A stretch of DNA of 64,000 bases, from the NCBI RefSeq assembly GCF_009299835.1, contig NZ_VKCZ01000020.1, positions 620,001-684,000 on the forward strand, read 5' to 3'. This DNA is from Microlunatus speluncae. GTDB lineage: Bacteria; Actinomycetota; Actinomycetes; Propionibacteriales; Propionibacteriaceae. Under the pieces are notes generated by a model, which ran no database searches, was not told where the DNA came from, and was given only the letters and a program-made list of their open reading frames with translations. Position 1 is the stretch's first letter, and the number at the start of each line of letters is the position of its first letter. Made by a program: the position numbers and the translations under genes. This document shows positions 54,127-62,343 of the stretch, one piece after another.

Positions 54127-55127
54127 CGGGACAGCTCCAGGAGTGCGTCGGTGTCATCGGATTCGTCGTCGTTCGGGGTGGCCTCGTGGCCGGTGAGGGT
54201 GAGGAAGACCTCGTCCAGCGTGGGCTTCTGGACACTGACCGAGGCGATCGAGACCTGGGCGTCGCGGAGCGCGATCAGGATCTCGGCCGCCCGGTCGGCG
54301 TCGGGCAGCGCGACGTTGATCGCACCCACCTCGGGGGTCAGCACCGGCTCGGAGCCGGTGGCCCGGGTGATCACCGTGCTGGCCGTACCAAGATCATCCG
54401 CGTCGGTCAGCCGCAGTTGCAGGGTGGAGTTGCCGACCGAGGACTTGAGCTCGTCCGGGGTGCCCTGGGCCACCTTGCGGCCGCGGTCGATCACCGCGAT
54501 CCGGTCGGCCAGCTGGTCGGCCTCATCCAGGTATTGCGTGGTCAGCAACAAGGTGCAGCCGCTCGCCACCAACTCCCGGATGGTGTCCCACATCTGGCCG
54601 CGGGTGCGCGGGTCGAGACCGGTGGTCGGCTCATCGAGGAAGATCAACGGCGGCCGGGTGATCAGGCTCGCGGCGAGATCCAGCCGGCGCCGCATGCCAC
54701 CGGAGAACTGGGCCAGCGGCCGGTTCGCTGCCTCGGTCAGCCCGAACTGATCCAGCAGCCGGTCGGCGATCTTGCGGGCCTCGGCCGAGCCGATCCGCTG
54801 CAGCCGGGCGAACAGCCACAGGTTCTCCCGGCCGGTCAGGTTCTCGTCCACGGAGGCGTACTGGCCGGTGACGCCGAGCAGTTGGCGTACCTGATGGGGA
54901 TGCCGGCGGACGTCGTAGCCGAAGATCTCGGCCTGGCCGGCGTCGATCCCGATCAGGGTCGCCAGCATCTTGAGCACGGTGGTCTTGCCGGCGCCGTTGG
55001 GCCCGAGGACGCCGAAGATCTCGCCCGGGTGCACCACCAGGTCGATCCCGTCCACGGCGCGATTGCTACCGAAGACCTTGACCAGACCCTCGGCGTTGAC
55101 GGCGAGTGACGGAGCTGAAGAGTTCAT
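54123..55127 (-). CDS. ABC exporter ATPase (DrrA type)
   Basis: The 334-residue ATPase has Walker A GPNGAGKTT, Q-loop TGQYASVDENLTGRENL, signature FSGGMRRRLDLAASL, Walker B LIFLDEPTTGLD and a C-terminal DrrA-type domain ending KPTLDEVFLTLTG. The ATG at 55127 (MNSSAPSLAV) was chosen; a longer start at 55157 is possible. The gene is the first of the drrAB pair. Confidence 0.94.
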   Translation of the reverse strand: MNSSAPSLAVNAEGLVKVFGSNRAVDGIDLVVHPGEIFGVLGPNGAGKTTVLKMLATLIGIDAGQAEIFGYDVRRHPHQVRQLLGVTGQYASVDENLTGRENLWLFARLQRIGSAEARKIADRLLDQFGLTEAANRPLAQFSGGMRRRLDLAASLITRPPLIFLDEPTTGLDPRTRGQMWDTIRELVASGCTLLLTTQYLDEADQLADRIAVIDRGRKVAQGTPDELKSSVGNSTLQLRLTDADDLGTASTVITRATGSEPVLTPEVGAINVALPDADRAAEILIALRDAQVSIASVSVQKPTLDEVFLTLTGHEATPNDDESDDTDALLELSR

Positions 55128-55217
55128 GGCGCCGATGCTCCGCCGGCCCGGTTTCACGGTGCCATCACGCCGGTATCAGCCGGTCGCCGGGCTCCGCGGC
55201 GCGCGTAGGGTGAATCC

Positions 55218-55964
55218 ATGACGCAGCCAGGGGGCAACGCGGGCTCGCCGTACGGCGGCTACGGCGGCGCCCTGCAGAACTACGGCCAGAGCCCGGCGGA
55301 GCAACAGTTGTCGCCGGACCAGCAGCCGACGATGCCGATCCCCACAGTGGACCAGCAGCCGACGATGCCGATCCCCACGGTGGACCGGCAGGCGCCGCCG
55401 ACCCGGATCGATCCCTACGTCGGCCCGCCGCTGCCGCCGCCGGTCCCGGCGCCCGGCCCGGCGATGCCGTACCAGCCGGCGCCGATGGCCGGTGCCGCCT
55501 TCCCCGGGGTGTACGGGGCGCGGACCCGGCCGCCGATCCAGCGGCCCGCGGTGATCGCGATGTCCGCGACCCTGGCGGTCACCGCCTCGCTGCAGTGGAT
55601 CTGCGGCCTCAGCTTCGCCTGGCTGATGGCCGCCGTCGGCGCCCAGAGTCTCGGCACCGATGGGATCGACGGCGCGCTCTATCACATGCTGCAACGCTTC
55701 CACTACGGGATGATCGACGGCCTGGCCTGGCCGCTCTACCTGTTTCCGACCGCCGCGTTCGTCACCGGCTTCCTGGTGCTGATCCGCCGGCCGTGGGCCC
55801 GGATCGTGCACTCGGCCGTCGGAGCAGGGGCCTTGGCCTGGTCGGCCTGGTGGCTGTACGAGACCTCGCTGCTGTGGTGGATCGCCCCGGCCGTCTACAT
55901 CGCCGTCGCCTGCCTGATCCTCTGGCTGCCCGCCGTCACCCGCTGGTATCGATCGGCGCCCTGA
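55218..55964 (+). CDS. membrane protein with disordered N-terminus
   Basis: The 248-residue protein has a Pro/Gln/Gly-rich disordered N-terminal third and about four membrane helices (SLQWICGLSFAWLMAAV, YLFPTAAFVTGFLVLI, WSAWWLYETSLLWWIA...). The disordered region contains a 33-bp tandem duplication. The family is not recognised. It lies between an exporter gene on the other strand and the VapBC pair. Confidence 0.75.
   Translation: MTQPGGNAGSPYGGYGGALQNYGQSPAEQQLSPDQQPTMPIPTVDQQPTMPIPTVDRQAPPTRIDPYVGPPLPPPVPAPGPAMPYQPAPMAGAAFPGVYGARTRPPIQRPAVIAMSATLAVTASLQWICGLSFAWLMAAVGAQSLGTDGIDGALYHMLQRFHYGMIDGLAWPLYLFPTAAFVTGFLVLIRRPWARIVHSAVGAGALAWSAWWLYETSLLWWIAPAVYIAVACLILWLPAVTRWYRSAP
55317..55382 (+). 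repeat. 33-bp coding tandem duplication
   Basis: Two 33-bp units (55317-55349 and 55350-55382) encoding Thr-Met-Pro-Ile-Pro-Thr-Val-Asp differ by a single synonymous base, showing a recent duplication. It may vary in copy number. Confidence 0.9.
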
Positions 55965-55966
55965 GG

Positions 55967-56380
55967 TCAGTCAACCTGCTCGACCCTGACCGTGGAACCA
56001 GCCAGGAGAAGCCGCAGGTCACCGGGATCGGAGGTGAGGACCACGACCGGATCGGGAAGCGTCATGGCGGTTGCGGCAACGATGGCATCCACCGTGAGGT
56101 CTCTCGGCTTGCGGCGCCTTGCGGCGGTCGCACGGAGCCGCCCGGCCCCGTAGCCGACCTCGGCCGTCACCTCCAGCAGTCGGATCGCCTTGACCACTCG
56201 GTGCACGTTCGCATCTCGTGGCGAACCGTCGGTGACCTCGGCCAGGGTGACGGTTGACGCGTACAAGATCGAATCGGTACGACGCGCAACCGTCGCCCAC
56301 GCCTGCATCCGGCGATCGGCGGACGCCAGGGCGGAGAGCGCCTCTGCGTCCAACAGAATGGATTGCGGACGGACGATCAC
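55967..56380 (-). CDS. PIN-domain ribonuclease toxin VapC
   Basis: The 137-residue protein has the acidic PIN residues: Asp in ILLDAEALSAL, Glu in LAEVTDG, Asp in VDAIVAATAM and Asp in TSDPGDLRLLL. It would cut RNA in the presence of magnesium or manganese. The GTG start overlaps the antitoxin stop by 4 bp. Its operator is the palindrome at 56615. Confidence 0.9.
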   Translation of the reverse strand: MIVRPQSILLDAEALSALASADRRMQAWATVARRTDSILYASTVTLAEVTDGSPRDANVHRVVKAIRLLEVTAEVGYGAGRLRATAARRRKPRDLTVDAIVAATAMTLPDPVVVLTSDPGDLRLLLAGSTVRVEQVD

Positions 56381-56607
56381 CGAGCGAGTCGGTCCATGAT
56401 CGTGGAGACCTCGGCCTCGTCGACCTGACCGTGATCGGCCGTCATCCGCGTGATCGCATCGTCCAGCGCGTCCCGCTCGAGCTGGCGAGCCACCGCCCTG
56501 GCGACATAGGCGGAGAAACCACGTGAACCGACGCGGTCGCGGACGCCCTCCGAGGTGCCGACCGGAATCGTGATGGAGTGCTTCTCGACGCTGGGGTTCG
56601 TGCTCAT
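56377..56607 (-). CDS. VapB-type antitoxin
   Basis: The 76-residue protein has an N-terminal ribbon-helix-helix-like half (SITIPVGTSEGVRDRV) followed by a helical region (FSAYVARAVARQLERDALDDA) likely to bind the toxin. It neutralises VapC and represses its own operon. The ATG lies six bases after a -10-like TAGGAT, so the mRNA may be leaderless. Confidence 0.88.
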   Translation of the reverse strand: MSTNPSVEKHSITIPVGTSEGVRDRVGSRGFSAYVARAVARQLERDALDDAITRMTADHGQVDEAEVSTIMDRLAR

Positions 56608-56614
56608 GCATCAA

Positions 56615-56631
56615 TCCTACTCGAAGTAGGA
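56615..56631. promoter_or_regulatory. palindromic operator of the VapBC pair
   Basis: TCCTACT-CGA-AGTAGGA is a perfect 7-bp-arm palindrome just before the vapB start. VapB antitoxins bind such palindromes, and here it overlaps the -10-like TAGGAT of the minus strand. Confidence 0.8.
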
Positions 56632-56636
56632 CAGGG

Positions 56637-57800
56637 TCATGGGGTGAAGTGGCGGAGCCGGGTCACGGCCTCGTCCATCACCCTGGCCGACTTGCAGAAG
56701 GCCCAGCGCACGTAGGGTCGGCCGGCCTCGACGTCGTCGTAGAACACCTGGTGCGGGATGGCGACAATGCCGCAGTGGCCGGGAAGATCACGACAGAACT
56801 CGACCCCGTCGGTGTAGCCGAGCGGCCGCACGTCGGTGGTCATGAAGTACGTGCCGCGCGGGATCACCGGGTCCAGCCCGATCCCGCGTAGCCCCTCGGC
56901 CAGATGATCACGCTTGTCCTGCAGTTCCTGGCGCAGCCCGGCCACCCAGGCGTCGCCCTCGTTCAGCGCCTTGGTGATCGCCGGCTGAAACGGAGCCCCG
57001 GAGACATAGGTCAGGAACTGTTTCACCGCGGTCACCTCGGTGATCAACTCGGCCGGCGCCATCGCCCAACCGATCTTCCAGCCGGTGGCCGAGAAGGTCT
57101 TGCCGGAGGAGGAGATCCGCACCGTCCGCTCCCGCATCCCGGGCAGCGTCGACAGCGGCAGGTGCTGGGCGTCGTCGTAGATCAGATGCTCATAGACCTC
57201 GTCGGTGATCACGACCAGGTCATGCTCGACCGCCAGCCGGGCGATCAGGCCGAGCTCGTCGGTGTCCAGCACCACGCCGGTCGGATTGTGCGGTGAGTTG
57301 ATCAACAACGCCTTGGTCCGCGGCCCGATCGCCGCCCGCAACTGTTCGGTGTCCAGCCGGAAGTCGGGGCCGAACACACCGACGCCGACCCGGACGCCGC
57401 CGGCCAGCTCGATCGCCGCCGCATAGGAGTCGTAGAACGGCTCCAGCGCGATCACCTCGTCGCCGGGATCGACGAACGCCAGGATCGCCGCGGCCAGCGC
57501 CTCGGTCGCCCCGGTGGTGATCAAGACCTCGGTCTCGTGGTCGTAGTCCAGGGCGTAGTGCCGGCGGGCATGATCGGCGACGGCCCGCCGCAGCTCCTCG
57601 ATGCCGCGGCCGGGCGGATATTGGTTGATCCCGTCGGCGATCGCCCGGCGCGCTTCCGCCAGCATGAAATCCGGCCCGTCGGTGTCCGGGAACCCCTGGC
57701 CGAGATTGATCGATCCGGTCCGCACCGCGAGGGCCGACATCTCGGCGAAGATCGTCGGTGCCGACGAGGCGACCCGGGACGCTTTCCAGGCGGTGGACAC
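56637..57800 (-). CDS. pyridoxal-phosphate aminotransferase, class I/II
   Basis: The 387-residue enzyme has the class I PLP fold: YPPGRGIEELR, the NSPHNPTGVVLD motif, ITDEVYEHLIY and the PLP-binding Lys in SSSGKTFSATGWK. The Arg of YVRWAFCKS anchors the substrate carboxylate. It resembles actinobacterial DapC/kynurenine-type aminotransferases, but the exact substrate cannot be read. The GTG at 57800 starts the protein. It is divergent from the sortase. Confidence 0.9.
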   Translation of the reverse strand: MSTAWKASRVASSAPTIFAEMSALAVRTGSINLGQGFPDTDGPDFMLAEARRAIADGINQYPPGRGIEELRRAVADHARRHYALDYDHETEVLITTGATEALAAAILAFVDPGDEVIALEPFYDSYAAAIELAGGVRVGVGVFGPDFRLDTEQLRAAIGPRTKALLINSPHNPTGVVLDTDELGLIARLAVEHDLVVITDEVYEHLIYDDAQHLPLSTLPGMRERTVRISSSGKTFSATGWKIGWAMAPAELITEVTAVKQFLTYVSGAPFQPAITKALNEGDAWVAGLRQELQDKRDHLAEGLRGIGLDPVIPRGTYFMTTDVRPLGYTDGVEFCRDLPGHCGIVAIPHQVFYDDVEAGRPYVRWAFCKSARVMDEAVTRLRHFTP

Positions 57801-57940
57801 GTCGCGAGCCTACGCGGCGAGCGCTTGATCGGCCGATCGGCCGTCCGGACTGCCGAGACGGCGGGCCCGCGGTGAGTGCCGCCGGGCCGCATTCGGGCGC
57901 GCCTGGCATGTGCGCCGATGACCGGGCAGAATGGCCCGTC

Positions 57941-58702
57941 GTGAGCACCTTGATGGATGAGTTCGGACGAGATGAGGATCCGGACGACGGCGGGCGGCAG
58001 GTGGACACGAAGGCCCGGCGATCGGCCGGTGGGCCGCGGAAGTCGAAGCGCGGCATGTCCCCGTTCACTGCGGTGGGACTGCTGCTGTTGATCGTGGGCG
58101 TGGTCAGCCTCGGCTGGGTCGCGTACCAGTACTTCGGCACCAACGCGGCCGCCGAGCAGGCCTTCCAGGACGAGAAGGGTCAGCTGCGCCAGGAGTGGGA
58201 GCAGAAACCGGCCGCTGACACCGAGGAGAAGGTGAAGGGGTCGGTGATCCCCGGCAAGGCGATCGCGCTGCTCCGGGTCCCGGCATTCGGCAAGGACTTC
58301 GAGGTGCCGATCCTGTCCGGCACGGACGAGGGGACCCTGAGCCGCGGCATCGGGCACTTCGAACCGACGGCGATGCCGGGCGAGGTCGGCAACTTCGCGA
58401 TCGCCGGCCACCGGATCACCCACGGCCAGCCGTTCGCCAAGGCGCTGGAGCTGAAGACCGGCGACGAGATCATTGTCGAGACCCGGGACGCGATCTACAC
58501 CTATTCGATCGACACGCCGCCGAAGGACCTGACCGTGAAGTCCAGCGAGACCTGGGTGACCGATCCGGTGCCGGGCAGCAAGGGCAAGAAGCCGACGAAG
58601 GCCGGGATCACCCTGGTCACCTGCGAGGACCTGTTCCACTCTCCCGACCGGTCGATCGGCTTCGGTCACCTGATCAACACCGAGCACAAGAACAAGGACT
58701 GA
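57941..58702 (+). CDS. class E sortase
   Basis: The 253-residue enzyme has a charged N-terminus, one membrane helix (AVGLLLLIVGVVSLGWVAYQ), a linker and a catalytic domain with His in FAIAGHRITHG, Cys in ITLVTCEDLF and Arg in SPDRSIGFGHL. Class E sortases link LAXTG-type proteins to peptidoglycan. No LPXTG/LAXTG substrate gene is near. The GTG at 57941 (or ATG 57953) is the start. pyrE follows after 9 bp. Confidence 0.92.
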   Translation: MSTLMDEFGRDEDPDDGGRQVDTKARRSAGGPRKSKRGMSPFTAVGLLLLIVGVVSLGWVAYQYFGTNAAAEQAFQDEKGQLRQEWEQKPAADTEEKVKGSVIPGKAIALLRVPAFGKDFEVPILSGTDEGTLSRGIGHFEPTAMPGEVGNFAIAGHRITHGQPFAKALELKTGDEIIVETRDAIYTYSIDTPPKDLTVKSSETWVTDPVPGSKGKKPTKAGITLVTCEDLFHSPDRSIGFGHLINTEHKNKD

Positions 58703-58711
58703 GTAGCGCGC

Positions 58712-59263
58712 GTGTCTACCGCTGATCGCGGCGTCCTGATCGACGCCATCAACCGCCTGGCCGTGGTCCGGGGTGAGGTCACGTTGTCCTCCGGCAAGAA
58801 GGCCGACTACTACGTCGACCTGCGCCGGGTCACCCTCGACGGGGCGGCCGCGCCGGTGGTCGGGCGGGTCTTGCGCGACCTGGTGGCCGACTGGGACTTC
58901 GAGGCCGTCGGCGGGCTCACCCTGGGCGCCGATCCCGTGGCCACCGCGATGCTGCATGCGGCGGCGGCCGAGGGTGAGCGGCTGGACGCGTTCGTGGTCC
59001 GCAAGGCGGAGAAGGCGCACGGCCTGCAACGCCGGATCGAGGGCAGCGAGGTCAAGGGCCGCCGGGTGCTGGCGGTCGAGGACACCTCCACCACCGGCGG
59101 CTCGGTGATGACCGCGGTCGACGCGCTGCGCGAGGCCGGGGCCGAGGTCGTCGGCGTCGCGGTGATCGTCGACCGCGACACCGGGGCCCGGGAGCGGATC
59201 GAGGCGGCCGGATTGCCGTACCGGTTCGCCGTCGCGGTGACCGACCTCGACGTCGGCTCCTGA
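58712..59263 (+). CDS. pyrE: orotate phosphoribosyltransferase
   Basis: The 183-residue enzyme has the PRPP-binding motif VLAVEDTSTTGGS, the orotate region SSGKKADYYVDLR and the flexible-loop RKAEKAHG. It joins orotate and PRPP to form OMP in pyrimidine synthesis. The GTG at 58712 is the start. It follows the sortase in the same operon, without other pyrimidine genes nearby, as in many actinobacteria. Confidence 0.96.
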   Translation: MSTADRGVLIDAINRLAVVRGEVTLSSGKKADYYVDLRRVTLDGAAAPVVGRVLRDLVADWDFEAVGGLTLGADPVATAMLHAAAAEGERLDAFVVRKAEKAHGLQRRIEGSEVKGRRVLAVEDTSTTGGSVMTAVDALREAGAEVVGVAVIVDRDTGARERIEAAGLPYRFAVAVTDLDVGS

Positions 59264-59333
59264 ACGCCGCGGATTCTCCTACGCCAGCCACTACCCTGGT
59301 GATCCGGTCACGCTCTAGCGCGAGGGAGTTCCG

Positions 59334-60134
59334 ATGGGTACCGCCATCGTCGTCATCGTCATCATCCTGGTCATCGTCGCCATCGTCGCGCTGGTGGCGA
59401 TCGGGTCCTACAACGGCTTCGTCAAGGGCCGGAACCTGATCCAGGAGTCCTGGCGACAGGTCGACGTCGAGCTCAACCGGCGCTACGAGCTGGTGCCCAA
59501 CCTGGTCGAGACCGTCCGCGCCTATGCCGCGCACGAGCGCAACACGCTGGAGGACATCACCCGGCTCCGCAGCCAGGCGCAGCAGCTGTCCCAGTCCGAG
59601 GGTGCGTTGCCGAGCCAGCAGCGGGCCCAGGTGGAGGAGGCGCTGTCCGGCGCCGTGCACGGCCTGATGGTCAGCGTGGAGGCGTACCCGGACCTGAAGA
59701 GCAACCAGAACTTCCTCGAGCTGCAGCGGCAACTGGCCGAGACCGAGGACCGGATCGCCGCCGGCCGCCGCTTCTACAACGCCAACGTGCGGGCGTACAA
59801 CACCAAGATCGACTCGGTGCCGAGCAACATCATCGCCGGCATGTTCAAGTTCGAGAAGGCGACCTACTTCGAGGTCAATGACGCGGCCGTGCGGCAGGCG
59901 CCGGACGTCAGCTTCGGCGAGATCGCCTACCGCGGTGATCAACAACAGGGCGCGCCGCAGCAGGGTCAGTTGCCGCAGCAGTCCTCGGGCCAGCAGTTCA
60001 GCGACCCGAACCAGCTGCCCAACCCGCAGTCCCAGCAGTCCCCACCGCAGCAGTTCCAGCAGCAGTATCAGCAGCCGCCGCAACAGCAGCAGCCGCCGCA
60101 GCAGTGGGGTAACCAGCAGCCGCCCCAGCAGTAA
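59334..60134 (+). CDS. LemA-family membrane protein with Gln/Pro-rich tail
   Basis: The 266-residue protein has an N-terminal membrane helix (VVIVIILVIVAIVALVAIG), the LemA motif NRRYELVPNLVETVRAYAAHE, a coiled-coil core and NIIAGMFKFEKATYFE. A C-terminal tail of about 65 residues is almost only Gln, Pro and Ser. LemA proteins are anchored with the coil on the cytoplasmic or periplasmic face, and their role is poorly known. The tail is an unusual addition. Confidence 0.93.
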   Translation: MGTAIVVIVIILVIVAIVALVAIGSYNGFVKGRNLIQESWRQVDVELNRRYELVPNLVETVRAYAAHERNTLEDITRLRSQAQQLSQSEGALPSQQRAQVEEALSGAVHGLMVSVEAYPDLKSNQNFLELQRQLAETEDRIAAGRRFYNANVRAYNTKIDSVPSNIIAGMFKFEKATYFEVNDAAVRQAPDVSFGEIAYRGDQQQGAPQQGQLPQQSSGQQFSDPNQLPNPQSQQSPPQQFQQQYQQPPQQQQPPQQWGNQQPPQQ

Positions 60135-60157
60135 CCGGTTCCGCCGGCGTTGAGAGA

Positions 60158-61117
60158 ATGGCCGGCGTGACCTCACAGATGACGTACCGCCAGCTCGGCG
60201 GGTCGGGCCTGACCGTGTCCACCGTCGGCCTCGGCTGCAACAACTTCGGCGGCCGGATGGCCGATGATCAAGTTCCTGATGTGGTGGCGGCGGCGATCGA
60301 TCACGGCATCACGCTGTTCGACACCGCCGACGTGTACGGCAACCAGGGCGGCTCGGAAACCCAACTGGGCAAGGCTCTCGGGAAGCGCCGGGACCAGGTG
60401 ATCATCGCCACCAAGTTCGGCGGCGACATGGGCGGCTCCAACGGCCCGGACTGGGGCGTCCGCGGCTCCCGGCGCTACATCCGGATCGCGGTGGAGAGCA
60501 GCCTGCGCCGGCTCGGCACCGAGTGGATCGACCTCTACCAGATCCACCGGCCCGATCTGCTGACCCCGATCGAGGAGACCCTCGCCGCCCTGTCCGAGCT
60601 GGTCACCGAGGGCAAGGTGCGCTACCTCGGCAGCTCCAACTTCGCCGGCTGGCAGGTGATCGACGCCGACTGGACGGCCCGGTCCGGCGGCTACGAGCCG
60701 TTCATCTCGGCCCAGAACGGCTACAACTGGCTGAAGCGCGACATCGAGTCCGAGCTGGTGCCGGCGCTGGACCACACCGGCCAGGGCCTGCTGCCGTACT
60801 TCCCGCTCGCCTCGGGCCTGCTGACCGGCAAGTACCGCCGCGGCCAGGCCGCCCCCGACGGCACCCGCCTGGCCGGCCGTCCGCAGCTGCTGGAAGACGC
60901 CGACTTCGACACGATCGAAGCGATCGAGGCCTTCGCCGCCGACCGCGACCTGACCATGCTGCAGGTCGCCATCGGCGGCCTGGCCGCCATGCCGACGGTC
61001 GCCTCGGTCATCGCCGGCGCGACCACCGCCGACCAGATCGCCGCCAACGTCGCCGCCGGCCTCTGGCAACCCACCGACGAAGACCTGGCCGAACTGACCC
61101 GCCTCACCACGACCTGA
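60158..61117 (+). CDS. aldo/keto reductase
   Basis: The 319-residue enzyme has the AKR barrel with catalytic Asp and Tyr in FDTADVYGNQGGSE, Lys in IIATKFGG and His in DLYQIHRPD. C-terminal VIAGATTADQIAANV binds NADP(H). It reduces a carbonyl of unknown identity. The ATG at 60158 lies after GAGAGA; ATG at 60179 is also possible. It ends just before a 30-bp inverted repeat. Confidence 0.9.
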   Translation: MAGVTSQMTYRQLGGSGLTVSTVGLGCNNFGGRMADDQVPDVVAAAIDHGITLFDTADVYGNQGGSETQLGKALGKRRDQVIIATKFGGDMGGSNGPDWGVRGSRRYIRIAVESSLRRLGTEWIDLYQIHRPDLLTPIEETLAALSELVTEGKVRYLGSSNFAGWQVIDADWTARSGGYEPFISAQNGYNWLKRDIESELVPALDHTGQGLLPYFPLASGLLTGKYRRGQAAPDGTRLAGRPQLLEDADFDTIEAIEAFAADRDLTMLQVAIGGLAAMPTVASVIAGATTADQIAANVAAGLWQPTDEDLAELTRLTTT

Positions 61118-61198
61118 CCCCAAAACCGCCGACCCGTCACATCCGCGGCCGTTTTGGCGGCGTGTCGACGCGGATGTGACGGGTCAGCGGATTTGGGG
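61118..61198. repeat. spaced 30-bp inverted repeat
   Basis: Arms 61118-61147 and 61169-61198 pair over 30 bp with two mismatches around 21 bp. The left arm begins one base after the reductase stop. It is the longest inverted repeat in the window and a likely transcript end. Confidence 0.9.
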
Positions 61199-61299
61199 GA
61201 GCTGGCCGGCGAGCTTGGGGAGCGGGTCGGCGGACGGGTACGGGTCAGCTGGATGGGTCGGCGGGATGGGGACGGGTCGGCGGGATGGGTCGGGTGGCC

Positions 61300-61389
61300 G
61301 CCCTGGAATCCGACCACCAGATCGCCCGCGGTGCCCGCGCACCCGGTGTGTCGCGCCCCTGTCCGGAGCTGGTGGTCGAATTCCAGGGC
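61300..61389. repeat. spaced 21-bp inverted repeat
   Basis: GCCCTGGAATCCGACCACCA(G) at 61300-61320 pairs with its complement at 61369-61389 with one mismatch around 48 bp. It sits 26 bp before the DUF2510 start, a position unlike a terminator of that gene. Confidence 0.85.
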
Positions 61390-61414
61390 AGGTCCTTCGA
61401 CCTAGGCTCGGTGG

Positions 61415-62281
61415 ATGACGACCGCGCCCGGCTGGTATCCCGATCCGGGTGGCCGGGCCGGTCACTTCCGCTACTGGGACGGACGGAACTGGTCGGCCGC
61501 GACGACCACGCAGCCCAGCGCCCAGCCTCCGATGCCGGCCGGTTCGTCGCAGTCCGGACCATCGGCTCCGACAGACCCGGCGCCGCCGCGCCGCAGAGCA
61601 GGTCTCGGCTGGCTGCTCGCCCTGGTCGGTGTCGGCGTCGTCGTGATCGCGGTCGTCGTGGTGCTGGCGGTCCGCAGCCTCGGATCCGCCGGGCCCGACC
61701 CCGACCCGGGCGGACAGCCGACCGCCGACCTGTGCCAGACGGCGAGCGCCGCCGGCCCGACCGCGCCGCCGCCCGCCGGAGAGCGGGTGATCAGCGGCCG
61801 GCTGTCGGTGATGCGGATGCCGCCGCCGTTCGAGGCGCCGAAGTTCGACCAGCGGGTGCCGTTCGGGCACGACGTGCAGAGCCAGGATGCAGCGGTCGAG
61901 ACCAGCGCGGACGGGACCCCGACCTGGCAGGCCGGGGTGTTGATCGCTCGGCTGCTGGCCGGCGACGGATTCTACGGACCGGAGCAGGGTGCGAAGCTCG
62001 TGGTCACCTGCATCCTCGGCGTCTTCTACGGCAACACCGTCGTCAACCGAAACGACGTGGCGGACCAGGCGACGACGGTCGACGGCCACGACGCCTGGCT
62101 GATCGAATCCAAGCTGACGTTCGATCTGGCCGGTGTCCGGGCCAAGGGCGAGTTGCTGATCGTCACGGTGGTCGACGTCGGCGAGGGCGAAGCCGGCCTG
62201 TTCTACGCCTCCATCCCCGATACCACCCCCGAGCTCGTACCCCCGGCCCGTAAGGCCCTAGCCGACCTCCGCATCACCTGA
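61415..62281 (+). CDS. DUF2510 membrane-anchored protein
   Basis: The 288-residue protein starts with a DUF2510 motif (PGWYPDPGG...FRYWDGRNWS), followed by a Pro-rich linker, one membrane helix (LALVGVGVVVIAVVVVLAV) and an extracellular beta domain. DUF2510 is a short domain typical of actinobacterial surface proteins, of unknown role. The ATG follows the inverted repeat. Confidence 0.85.
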   Translation: MTTAPGWYPDPGGRAGHFRYWDGRNWSAATTTQPSAQPPMPAGSSQSGPSAPTDPAPPRRRAGLGWLLALVGVGVVVIAVVVVLAVRSLGSAGPDPDPGGQPTADLCQTASAAGPTAPPPAGERVISGRLSVMRMPPPFEAPKFDQRVPFGHDVQSQDAAVETSADGTPTWQAGVLIARLLAGDGFYGPEQGAKLVVTCILGVFYGNTVVNRNDVADQATTVDGHDAWLIESKLTFDLAGVRAKGELLIVTVVDVGEGEAGLFYASIPDTTPELVPPARKALADLRIT

Positions 62282-62286
62282 ATCCC

Positions 62287-62336
62287 GAGTTGTCAGAACT
62301 GAGTTGTGTCCCGGCACAACTCAGTTCTGACAAGTC
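62287..62336. repeat. intergenic hairpin family, copy 6
   Basis: Arms 62287-62308 and 62315-62336 pair with one mismatch around TCCCGG. The stems match copies 1 and 2. It lies between two genes of the same direction, only 6 bp after one stop and 8 bp before the next start. Confidence 0.95.
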
Positions 62337-62343
62337 GGCGAGA

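Larger units (their letters stand above)
61118..61414. other. intergenic region with two long inverted repeats and short tandem repeats
   Basis: The 297 bp between the reductase and DUF2510 genes hold the repeat at 61118-61198, a G-rich tandem stretch of GGGTCGGCGGGATGGG type (61233-61296) and the repeat at 61300-61389. No gene is seen. Confidence 0.7.

Noticed and set aside
62290..62343. Longer start of the TrmH-type gene
   Set aside because: The extra residues would be read from the hairpin repeat, and the same N-terminal string appears wherever that repeat is translated.
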